Positions 19,467 to 27,074 of a stretch of 64,000 nucleotides of DNA are shown here, piece after piece. The DNA comes from JADKIH01 sp031385005. Its GTDB lineage: Bacteria; Bacteroidota; Bacteroidia; AKYH767-A; 2013-40CM-41-45. Each line of letters starts with the position of its first letter. The first letter of the stretch is position 1. The notes under the pieces were generated by a model. It was not told the origin of the DNA, did not search any database, and was given only the letters and a program-made list of their open reading frames with translations. The stretch covers positions 62,001 through 126,000 of the forward strand of contig JANNBB010000027.1 of the NCBI GenBank assembly GCA_031385005.1, written 5' to 3'. The position numbers and the translations under genes were made by a program.

Positions 19467-20036
19467 TTAAAGTTTCTCGTCTTCCTTCTCCGTTGTCAAC
19501 AGCGAAAAGATAGCCGTATCCAGAAATTTCCCATTGTAGAAATAGTTTTCTTTGAAGTAGGCCTCCTGAACGAAACCATTTTTTAGAAGGATAGAAGCGG
19601 AAGCAAGGTTATTCGGATTAATATTCGCTTCAATGCTGTGCAGTTTTAGTTTTTTGAAGCCATATTGTATTACTTCTGCAATGGCTTCCTGTGTATATCC
19701 TTTTCTCCAGAATTTGTGGTGAAGGATGTAGCCGATTTCGGCGCGATAGTGTTCTTTTTCGATTCGGTGAAAACTAATTGTTCCTATAAATTCAGGATTG
19801 GATTTGAGTGAAATCGCCCAAGCTACGTATTCATTGTTCTCAACAGCAGCAATAATTTTATTGATGAGTTCAATCGATTCTTCTATATTTTTGTGAAGTG
19901 GCCTATCGATGTATTTCATGACATCGTTGTTGCTTCTGATATCAAAAAACTGAGGCGCATCTTCTTGGGTAATTTGACGGAGAACAAGTCTGTCCGTTGT
20001 CAGTTCCGGAAAAGGGCGAAAGTTTAGTTCAAGCAT
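19467..20036 (-). CDS. GNAT family N-acetyltransferase (RimJ/RimL-like)
   Basis: The 189-residue protein has the RimJ-type opening (TDRLVLRQITQEDAPQFFDI). Its acetyl-CoA-binding core reads AEIGYILHHKFWRKGYTQEAIAEVIQYGF, followed by IEANINPNNLASASILLKNGF. It should transfer acetyl from acetyl-CoA to an N-terminal or small-molecule amine; the substrate is unknown. It starts 20 bases after the hipA stop on the same strand, so it is probably the third gene of the hipB-hipA operon. Confidence 0.88.
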   Translation of the reverse strand: MLELNFRPFPELTTDRLVLRQITQEDAPQFFDIRSNNDVMKYIDRPLHKNIEESIELINKIIAAVENNEYVAWAISLKSNPEFIGTISFHRIEKEHYRAEIGYILHHKFWRKGYTQEAIAEVIQYGFKKLKLHSIEANINPNNLASASILLKNGFVQEAYFKENYFYNGKFLDTAIFSLLTTEKEDEKL

Positions 20037-20056
20037 GGAGTTTTTTTTAGGAAGTT

Positions 20057-21352
20057 TTATTTAAGAAAATTGAAATATTGAAAAATTCTTTTGGCCTGTT
20101 CTTCGTCTACCTCAGCGGCTTTTGAATATTTTTTCCATTTGGAAAGAGCACTTAGAACTTGTTCGATGATATCTTCCGGATGTTTAATGTTCATTTTTTT
20201 TGCAAGCGCTAAAACATCTTTTCGTTGAATGTCGTCGCGTTTTCCATTCATACTCATTTGATGCGACTTCATCCATTTGTTTTTGGGATCGTAGGCATAG
20301 GTAAGATCATAGGCAGGAGAAAGCTGCCATTCGCTTTTTTCATTCATTAAAAAGGCGATATTTTTTGTGTGGTCGTCCTGATTTCTTGCAGCTACATTAA
20401 ATACCATGCGTCTGAAAAGTTCTTCGGACTGCAGGTAAGGAAGCTTCAGTTGACGAAGGATCTGAAATGCCTGTTCGTAGGAATAGGAGTTGGGGTCGTT
20501 ATAATCAAAATGAGCTAAAGCGCAGAGCGTTTGCATGTGAAGTTTTTTATTCTCTACTCTGTCAAATCTTTTGGTGATGAAATGCGCGCGTTTATTTTCT
20601 TTCAGCAGTTTAGAATAGGAGATTTGAATTCCCGTATCAACTGCCATCAGGTAATATGCATATTCAATTTTTCCATATCCTTTCGGATCGCCTAAAAGTT
20701 TATTGGTTACACCATCGAATTTTATTATCCAATGCTCGAACCCATCAAGTTCGTCGAGTTGTCCCGAGCGGACATCGCCCGTTTTTTCATTGTATGCAAT
20801 GATCGCTTTTGCTCGTGCGCCGCCGGCCGATGATCCGACGCGGATAATATCCAATAAGCCTTCTTCAGGGTGGTTCCGGATGTTTGATTTGAGTTTTTTA
20901 CGTTCTGTTAAGATTTCGGTCGCCAACTCTACCAATCTGGAAATTTCCAGTGGGTTAGAAGAATCTTTTCCGGGGAACATGAGCGGTGCAAATTCCAGTG
21001 CTCCCATTCCTCTTTTGCCGATATAGCAAAGGCGTTCTACCGGATTGAAGCTCGAAGGATCCCGACCCTGGCTTGCCAGCCAGGCATCGATCATGCGGTT
21101 TCCGAATTTATCAGGCAAACTATCCGCTAACAATCCGGGCAAACCGGAATACGTATCCGGGTTGAGCGAAGAGAAGGAGTAAATTAATTTTCCATTAAGC
21201 GCATCTTCATAGGGCATCGTCAAAGGAGCGATGTCCAGATTTTTTTTCAAAAAGGTAGTATCAAATTCGAAAAATGCAAATCCTTTTTCATCATCCCAAA
21301 CGACGGCTCCCACTTGTGCATTCCATAACGTAACTTTTGCAACTGTTTTCAT
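20057..21352 (-). CDS. hipA: HipA-type serine/threonine kinase toxin
   Basis: The 431-residue protein is a full-length HipA with an N-terminal HipA_N domain (to about 125) and a C-terminal kinase domain. It has the Gly/Ser loop GSSAGGARAK (173-182) that holds the autophosphorylated serine in relatives, the catalytic motif NQDDHTKNIAF (324-334), and DLT (349-351) in place of DFG. All key residues appear intact, so it is predicted active. E. coli HipA phosphorylates glutamyl-tRNA synthetase and causes persistence; the target here is unknown. Its start overlaps the stop of the upstream HipB-like gene by four bases (ATGA), a sign of translational coupling. Confidence 0.92.
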   Translation of the reverse strand: MKTVAKVTLWNAQVGAVVWDDEKGFAFFEFDTTFLKKNLDIAPLTMPYEDALNGKLIYSFSSLNPDTYSGLPGLLADSLPDKFGNRMIDAWLASQGRDPSSFNPVERLCYIGKRGMGALEFAPLMFPGKDSSNPLEISRLVELATEILTERKKLKSNIRNHPEEGLLDIIRVGSSAGGARAKAIIAYNEKTGDVRSGQLDELDGFEHWIIKFDGVTNKLLGDPKGYGKIEYAYYLMAVDTGIQISYSKLLKENKRAHFITKRFDRVENKKLHMQTLCALAHFDYNDPNSYSYEQAFQILRQLKLPYLQSEELFRRMVFNVAARNQDDHTKNIAFLMNEKSEWQLSPAYDLTYAYDPKNKWMKSHQMSMNGKRDDIQRKDVLALAKKMNIKHPEDIIEQVLSALSKWKKYSKAAEVDEEQAKRIFQYFNFLK

Positions 21353-21675
21353 TTTTTTCTGGGAGATGCTTTTTTTCTTCTGCGTTCTTGTTCTCTTAAT
21401 AATTGCATAGGACTAATTTCCGGCTCTTCGGCAAAGGAATTGAATACACTCAGTTTGTCCAGGGCGCGTAACATTTGAACGATCGTTAAAAGGGTAGCAG
21501 CGCGACCGGCTTCCATGCGGCTGATCGTTACACGGTTTAAGCCCGAGCGCTCTGCTAATTCTGCTTGCGACATGTTTCTATTCAAACGCATTTGACGAAG
21601 ACTTTGGCAAATCGTTTTTACAACTGCCGGATCTGCAAGAGCTATCCAGTTTATGTAGTTATTTTTAAGCGTCAT
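21349..21675 (-). CDS. hipB: HipB-like XRE-family antitoxin/repressor
   Basis: The 108-residue protein has a helix-turn-helix at about 33-75 (MSQAELAERSGLNRVTISRM, then EAGRAATLLTIVQMLRAL) and a basic tail (RRRKKASPRKK). It lies directly before the HipA kinase gene with a four-base overlap, the standard antitoxin-first layout. It is expected to bind and neutralise HipA and to repress the operon from sites upstream of its start. Confidence 0.9.
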   Translation of the reverse strand: MTLKNNYINWIALADPAVVKTICQSLRQMRLNRNMSQAELAERSGLNRVTISRMEAGRAATLLTIVQMLRALDKLSVFNSFAEEPEISPMQLLREQERRRKKASPRKK

Positions 21676-21694
21676 TATTGTTGAAATTATTGTT

Positions 21695-21803
21695 TATGGT
21701 AGCTTTAAAGCCATAAAGATAAGCATTTTATTTATACGTTAATTAGATGCTTAAAAGTTACAATAGTTCAATAAATTGTTATATTGTAGCTAAAAAGTTA
21801 CAA
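21695..21803 (-). promoter_or_regulatory. Candidate operator region of the hipBA operon
   Basis: Just upstream of the HipB-like start is a perfect 10-base palindrome GCTTTAAAGC (21702-21711) flanked by TATGG (21695-21699) and CCATA (21711-21715). Further upstream are two direct copies of AAAAGTTACAA at 21753-21763 and 21793-21803. Such symmetric or repeated sites are where HipB-type repressors bind. Binding itself is inference. Confidence 0.4.
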
Positions 21804-21843
21804 ATACGTAACTGTTTTGTTGGTTTTTTTAAAAGGAAAGTCA

Positions 21844-23205
21844 CTACTCCGTTGTCTTTTTAATATGATTCAAAACCCTGAAATGAATTTTATGCAAAAT
21901 CGCATCTGACCAAAGCTTCCAATAGGGTGCCGGCCACATCCTGTTTTTATACCAGGTAGTGCCTGTCAATAAAGTTTGATGCTCCTTGGTTTCGGTTAAC
22001 AAAAATTGGCCTTTTACGGAAGAGAAAAAATTTTCAAGATGCGGAGCATTTACGTGTTCGTAAAAAGATAATTCGGTGAGCGGGACAGGTTGTTGCAAAA
22101 CATCAAACTGAAGGAGTCGTGGTTCATCCCATGTAGTGATGGGCTCGATAAAAGAACCTGTAGTAAAATTGCAATGACGAATAGCGCCCTTTCCATGTCC
22201 GAATATTTTGGCGTTTTGCGGATAGGCAATTCCCGCTTTAAAAAGAAGTTCAGTGGGAGGAGCCATTTCGTTAAAGGAAACAAGGTGTTCCCAAACTTTT
22301 TCCGGTGAGCTTTGAATAACCACAGACGTTTTCAATTCGTAAATTTCCGGAGCCGTATTGGCCGATTTTTCAGTAATGAAAGTGGCAGTTAGAAACAGTA
22401 CGTTTAAAGAATACAGGCGAAAAGCATTTTTTAATTCGATCGATTGAATCGAATAGGCAACGAGGGATCCGATAAAGGAAATGACTATGGCTATAGGGAA
22501 TGCCATCAATATGCAGATTAATCCTTCCATGGCTAATGCCATTAGCAATAGGCCGAAAAATGCAACGCCGCTAATTCCAATCGAAACAGACGCTCCGAAA
22601 CTAACAGGATGGTGGTGGTAGGCATAAATCAGTACAGATGAAAAGCCGATAAAGAAGGGCACTGCAATAAATAAACCCCAGCCATATTCCTGCATAATAT
22701 CGACCGAGATCAGCGTAAACACCAATGCAAGTAGAACGGAAATGCCGCATGCGAATAATGCTCCTCCTATTTTTGATTTTGGGATCACTTCGCCGAGCAA
22801 ATGGGGTTTTTCTTCTACCGTTTCCAAAGTTTTTTTAGACGGCAATACAGCGAGCATTCCAAAGAAAAAAATATTTATCAAGGGGATGAAAAATAAAAAA
22901 ACAAGGTATTGTTTAAGACCTGCATCACGCAATCTTTTTAAGCACAAAAATACACCCATCAATATAAATGGAATCGATAACAGGGCCAGTAAAAGATAAA
23001 ATCGAATGCTGATTTCGTTTAAAGATTGGATGGAAATATGTAGCGGAGAGAAATAATAATTATAAAAGAACCAATCAATGTTAAAATGAAGAGCCAATAA
23101 ACGATCCGCATTGTATTTAATGGCAAATAAAATAAAACCCGACATCACAAACTGACTTCTTGTAATATTTCCTTTTGCTGAAAATAACCGCCTGTTTCTA
23201 TTCAT
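21844..23205 (-). CDS. DUF805-type membrane protein fused to an SRPBCC domain
   Basis: The protein has about 453 residues and is counted from ATG at 23205; an overlapping TTG three bases upstream is also possible. The first 110 residues resemble DUF805 membrane proteins (GNITRSQFVMSGFILFA, then LCLKRLRDAGL). Several more membrane segments follow to about residue 275. From about residue 285 a START/SRPBCC-like domain begins (TSVVIQSSPEKVWEHLVSFNEM, then TGTTWYKNRMWPAPYWKLWSD), which usually binds small hydrophobic ligands. The combination puts a ligand-binding domain on a membrane anchor. The function is unknown. TTAATTTG sits directly before the ATG and may be a promoter element giving a near-leaderless mRNA. 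Confidence 0.75.
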   Translation of the reverse strand: MNRNRRLFSAKGNITRSQFVMSGFILFAIKYNADRLLALHFNIDWFFYNYYFSPLHISIQSLNEISIRFYLLLALLSIPFILMGVFLCLKRLRDAGLKQYLVFLFFIPLINIFFFGMLAVLPSKKTLETVEEKPHLLGEVIPKSKIGGALFACGISVLLALVFTLISVDIMQEYGWGLFIAVPFFIGFSSVLIYAYHHHPVSFGASVSIGISGVAFFGLLLMALAMEGLICILMAFPIAIVISFIGSLVAYSIQSIELKNAFRLYSLNVLFLTATFITEKSANTAPEIYELKTSVVIQSSPEKVWEHLVSFNEMAPPTELLFKAGIAYPQNAKIFGHGKGAIRHCNFTTGSFIEPITTWDEPRLLQFDVLQQPVPLTELSFYEHVNAPHLENFFSSVKGQFLLTETKEHQTLLTGTTWYKNRMWPAPYWKLWSDAILHKIHFRVLNHIKKTTE

Positions 23206-23299
23206 CAAATTAAACAGTTTTTTTAAGTATGAAGAGCATGGTTTTATTTAAATGCCCGCCGGATTGCTTCTCAGTTCAACCCAGCGAAAAGAATGGTTA

Positions 23300-23791
23300 T
23301 TAACCTCTGAAGTTTTCAAACTGTAAGGGAACTCCTACCTGTGTGCCTTCCAAGACGCTAATTATTTTTTGCAGATCGTCAATCTTTTTTCCGGAAACAC
23401 GCACTTGTTCGTCCATGATTGATGGCTGAACCTTCATACCTGATTCTTTAATCATCTTCACTAACTTTCTCGCTGTATCTTTGTCGATGCCTTGCTTAAT
23501 CTTGATGTCCTTTTTTACCATATTGCCACTCGCATACAATTCTTTTCCCGAATCCAATGATTGAGGATCCAGTCCTTGCTTTATCATTCGTCCAATGATA
23601 ATTCCTTCCACCGTTTTCATCCGCATATCATTCTCCGTCAGAATATGTATCATCATCGTCTTCTTATCTAATTCAACCGTAGTTTTGGAATTGTTAAAAT
23701 CATAACGTGTAGTCACTTCTTTGATGGATGCGTTTATCGCATTGTCGAGTTTTTGAATGTCTATCTTGCTGATGATGTCGAAGGTTGGCAT
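23300..23791 (-). CDS. YajQ family nucleotide-binding protein
   Basis: The 163-residue protein starts MPTFDIISKIDIQKLDNAINAS and contains RYDFNNSKTTVEL and GKELYASGNMVKKDIKIKQGID, all characteristic of YajQ. Members have two ferredoxin-like folds. Some bind cyclic di-GMP and act as effectors of transcription factors, and others bind RNA or nucleotides. The role in this organism is not evident. It is a single gene between the DUF805 fusion and a divergent T9SS gene. Confidence 0.93.
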   Translation of the reverse strand: MPTFDIISKIDIQKLDNAINASIKEVTTRYDFNNSKTTVELDKKTMMIHILTENDMRMKTVEGIIIGRMIKQGLDPQSLDSGKELYASGNMVKKDIKIKQGIDKDTARKLVKMIKESGMKVQPSIMDEQVRVSGKKIDDLQKIISVLEGTQVGVPLQFENFRG

Positions 23792-24028
23792 TAGCGTTGG
23801 TGTTTATAATTGATTTTGTAAAGAATTGAATCGTTTGAGTGTTCAATTAACAGCATGAATCTACATAATGAAAAGATTACCTGCCGGAACGAACCTTCAC
23901 GAAAGTAGTAAAATAGTCAATAGTTCGGTAGCGGATTTCCCGAAAACAAAATGCCGTCTTACAATTGTTATTTTCTGAAAGTGATGAATTCGAACGAACT
24001 TGATATTCTTTTTCTTAATGCTATCGCC

Positions 24029-24036
24029 TATCTTTG
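24029..24036 (+). promoter_or_regulatory. Promoter -7 element (TATCTTTG) abutting the start codon
   Basis: TATCTTTG ends four bases before the ATG at 24041, so transcription should begin at or almost at the start codon, which suggests a leaderless mRNA. No TTG is found at the usual 17-20 base spacing; the nearest is 26 bases upstream. Confidence 0.5.
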
Positions 24037-24040
24037 ACAA

Positions 24041-26317
24041 ATGAGAAAACTTCTGCTATTTGTTGCCTTGTTAATTCCAATTCTCGCCTTCCCACAGGCG
24101 CGATTCGATCGCATGTTGAACATTCCTGTCACGGAAGGCGCCAATACACTCAATTTTCCCTGGGCCGGCGGTATTAATTTCCCCAAAATTTCTTCCATCG
24201 ATTTAAACATGGACGGACTCAACGATCTGTTTCTGTTTGATAACCTAAACAACCGGATTCTCACTTTTTCTAACAATGGAAATACGGATTACAATCTCGC
24301 CTGGGATTATGCTCCACAATATGCTTTTCAATTTCCTCCGGTTAATTCATGGGCTTTTCTCTATGATTACAATTGCGATGGCAAAGCAGACTTCTTTACT
24401 TTTTCTTCTGCTGCAGGATGTGCAGGAATTGCCTGCTATAAAAATATTTCTACTCCCGGAAACCCCTTGCAATGGACCATCGTCGATTCTTGCTTGGATG
24501 AGCGCTATGTAACAATCACCCAGCATATTTTTACCAATTCAATCGCTCTTCCACACTTCAACGATATCGATGGTGATGGCGACATGGATATTTTGGGTTA
24601 CAATACAATTCCCAATGGCCGTATCTTATTTCATAAAAATTATTCAATGGAAAATTACGGCACTTGCGATTCACTCGATTTCGTTCTCGAGAGTTTATGT
24701 TGGGGTAATTTTCAGTTAAAAATTGGGGGTTCTAATTCCGTAGGATGTTTTCATTGTCCCTGTCGTCAGCGAAGACCTAGCGATACGGGCAGTAAACAGT
24801 TTATGGATTATGCAGGTGCACTTGCAGAATTTGAACCTTCCTACGATCAAAGTGATGCCGCTCGCCGGGATGATACCGTTTCCGGAATCTATGCACTCGA
24901 TACGGATGGAGATAACTTTAAAGAATTACTCGTCGGTGATATTGCCTCCATCAATTCACTCATGGTTCACAATGACGGAGGAGAAATGGATTTACAGGAC
25001 ACACTCTTCCCTTCTTATGACGTTCCTGCATTGTTCAACGGATTTCATTATCATGCATTCATTGATGTCGATAACGACAACAAAAAAGATTTACTCGTTA
25101 TCTCGAATGAGTATTCCAACAAAAATGCGCTGCTGCTTTATAAAAATAATGGAACTACTGCTATACCTGTTTTCAACCATGTTACCGATGCTTTTTTACA
25201 AGGTGAAATGATAGATGTCGGTGAAAATGCTTGTCCAGTTTTATTCGATTACGATAACGACAATCTACCGGATCTAGTCATCAGCAAAGGCATTTTTGAT
25301 AATTCAAGCGGGCAATATTTAGCCGGACTTTATCTTTATCGAAACACAGGTACAACAACAAATCCTTCATTCAATCTTGTGACAACCGATTATGCCGGAC
25401 TGACCACACAGAATTTATACCAGCCACCTGTGTATCCTGCATTCGGCGACATAGACAACGATGGTGATAAGGATATGATTGTCGGACTCGAGGATGGACA
25501 CATTCATTATTTTGATAATACGGCAGGCGCCGGTAATCCTCCCACCTTTACCGGCCCCGTCGCGAATTATATGGGAATCGACGTGGGGAGATTTGCTACT
25601 CCTCAACTTTACGACATTGATCGAGACGGTTTGCTGGATATCGTTTGCGGTTCTCAGAGAGGCTTCATCAATTATTTCAAGAACAGGGGCACACTTGCCT
25701 CTCCACTTTATAATTCAGTACCAACCAATGATTCATTGGGTTGTATTGCGCTTCAGGGGATCGGAACTACTGATGGATTTACCGTTCCATTCCTCTACGA
25801 CAGTGCAGGAGTAACTCGCTTGTTGGTTGCCTGGGAAAAAGGAAATGTTTATCAATACAGCAACATTGATGGAAACCTGAATGGTTGTTTTAATTATGTA
25901 GGGAATGTTTACAATCAGCCAGAAAGCTCACGGATCAAATTTAATATCACCGTCAGCGGCGGCAACTTGAATGGAGACAGTTTAACAGATATTGTTATCG
26001 GACAATCAACCGGTGGTGCAGAAATTCGATATCAGGTTAGTCCTACCAGCAATATACCAATTATCAATTTACCACTACCGACATTTGATGTTTTTCCCAA
26101 TCCTGTAAAAAACGAAATGCATATTCGATTTTACAATCTCGAAAACAATAAAGGTTTGTTAAGAGTTTACAATTCCATCGGTGAATTGGTAACTGAAAAA
26201 AATATTCAAATGCCGCAGGATGACATCAAAACAACCACTTGGTCGTCAGGAGTATATTTTGTTCAATTAATAAGTGAGCGAAATATTTTTGGAAAAAAAG
26301 TAGTTGTAAGCAAATAA
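24041..26317 (+). CDS. Secreted FG-GAP/VCBS-repeat protein with T9SS sorting domain
   Basis: The 758-residue protein has a signal peptide (1-19, MRKLLLFVALLIPILAFPQA). Many FG-GAP/VCBS-like repeats follow, with Ca-binding-type Asp motifs (DLNMDGLNDLFLFD, DYDNDNLPDLVISKG, DIDNDGDKDMIVG, DIDRDGLLDIVCGS) that probably build a beta-propeller. A Cys/Arg-rich segment near 240 (CFHCPCRQRR) is unusual. The C terminus is a T9SS type A domain (FDVFPNPVKNEMHIRFYN to SSGVYFVQLIS). It is a surface or extracellular protein with no recognised enzyme domain. Confidence 0.88.
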   Translation: MRKLLLFVALLIPILAFPQARFDRMLNIPVTEGANTLNFPWAGGINFPKISSIDLNMDGLNDLFLFDNLNNRILTFSNNGNTDYNLAWDYAPQYAFQFPPVNSWAFLYDYNCDGKADFFTFSSAAGCAGIACYKNISTPGNPLQWTIVDSCLDERYVTITQHIFTNSIALPHFNDIDGDGDMDILGYNTIPNGRILFHKNYSMENYGTCDSLDFVLESLCWGNFQLKIGGSNSVGCFHCPCRQRRPSDTGSKQFMDYAGALAEFEPSYDQSDAARRDDTVSGIYALDTDGDNFKELLVGDIASINSLMVHNDGGEMDLQDTLFPSYDVPALFNGFHYHAFIDVDNDNKKDLLVISNEYSNKNALLLYKNNGTTAIPVFNHVTDAFLQGEMIDVGENACPVLFDYDNDNLPDLVISKGIFDNSSGQYLAGLYLYRNTGTTTNPSFNLVTTDYAGLTTQNLYQPPVYPAFGDIDNDGDKDMIVGLEDGHIHYFDNTAGAGNPPTFTGPVANYMGIDVGRFATPQLYDIDRDGLLDIVCGSQRGFINYFKNRGTLASPLYNSVPTNDSLGCIALQGIGTTDGFTVPFLYDSAGVTRLLVAWEKGNVYQYSNIDGNLNGCFNYVGNVYNQPESSRIKFNITVSGGNLNGDSLTDIVIGQSTGGAEIRYQVSPTSNIPIINLPLPTFDVFPNPVKNEMHIRFYNLENNKGLLRVYNSIGELVTEKNIQMPQDDIKTTTWSSGVYFVQLISERNIFGKKVVVSK

Positions 26318-26352
26318 AGTAAAAAGCACTTCCTGTTTTTTCCGGGCAGATT

Positions 26353-26862
26353 TTACTTGTCGGTTTTTTCAAATTCCAGCGCCGCTGAATTCATGCAGTA
26401 TCTTAAACCTGTTGGTTTCGGACCATCATCAAAAACATGACCGAGATGTGCTCCACAATTGCTGCATACAACTTCTGTTCGCGACATTCCGAATTCTGAA
26501 TCCACGTTTTCATTGACTGCTGAATTATTAATCGGTGCGTAAAAGCTAGGCCAACCGGTTCCCGATTCAAATTTTGTGGTTGAATTGAATAGCAGGTTGT
26601 GACAACACACGCAATAATAATTTCCATTTTCGTGATTGTCCCAGTATTTACCGGTAAAAGCGCGTTCTGTACCCTTCTCTCGCGTAACATAAAATTGCTC
26701 CGGTGTTAGCTTTTTTTTCCATTCCTCCTTTGCCATATTCACATTCATTTTTTTTTCTGTCGAAATCTGCGCCTTATTGTTATCAGTGTTTTTATTGTTT
26801 TGTGCGCATGCAAATAAATGGATCATCAATGCGGATCCTAAAAGAAAAAATCGTGTTTTCAT
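26353..26862 (-). CDS. msrB: Peptide-methionine (R)-S-oxide reductase, lipoprotein form
   Basis: Counted from the ATG at 26862, the 169-residue protein starts MKTRFFLLGSALMIHLFACAQ. This is a lipoprotein signal with Cys20 as the lipidation site, so it should sit in the periplasm or outer membrane. The MsrB domain has zinc ligands in YCVCCHNLLF and CSNCGAHLGHVF, and the catalytic Cys in RYCMNSAALEF. It reduces methionine-R-sulfoxide in exported proteins. A longer reading from 26904 would bury the signal peptide, so the later ATG was chosen. Confidence 0.93.
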   Translation of the reverse strand: MKTRFFLLGSALMIHLFACAQNNKNTDNNKAQISTEKKMNVNMAKEEWKKKLTPEQFYVTREKGTERAFTGKYWDNHENGNYYCVCCHNLLFNSTTKFESGTGWPSFYAPINNSAVNENVDSEFGMSRTEVVCSNCGAHLGHVFDDGPKPTGLRYCMNSAALEFEKTDK

Positions 26863-26997
26863 TTTGGTGTTTATTAGTTTATTTCCCGGAATACCCAAGT
26901 CCACATTCAGTCACAATTTACAAAAAAAAGCGAAATAAATTCCGGTCAGATGTTCAACGAACTGATTTCAATAATATTTTATCCGTAGCATGAAAAC

Positions 26998-27054
26998 GTA
27001 AAAAATCCCGTTTGCAAGTGCTGAAAACTGAATTTCAGACGCCGGCAAACGGGA
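26998..27054 (-). terminator. Intrinsic terminator of the aconitase gene
   Basis: TCCCGTTTGC (27006-27015) pairs perfectly with GCAAACGGGA (27045-27054), enclosing a second small hairpin (CTGAAA/TTTCAG, 27021-27038). On the minus strand the stem is followed by a run of T. It lies just past the aconitase stop. Confidence 0.8.
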
Positions 27055-27074
27055 ATCAGTGGTCTTTAAAATGA

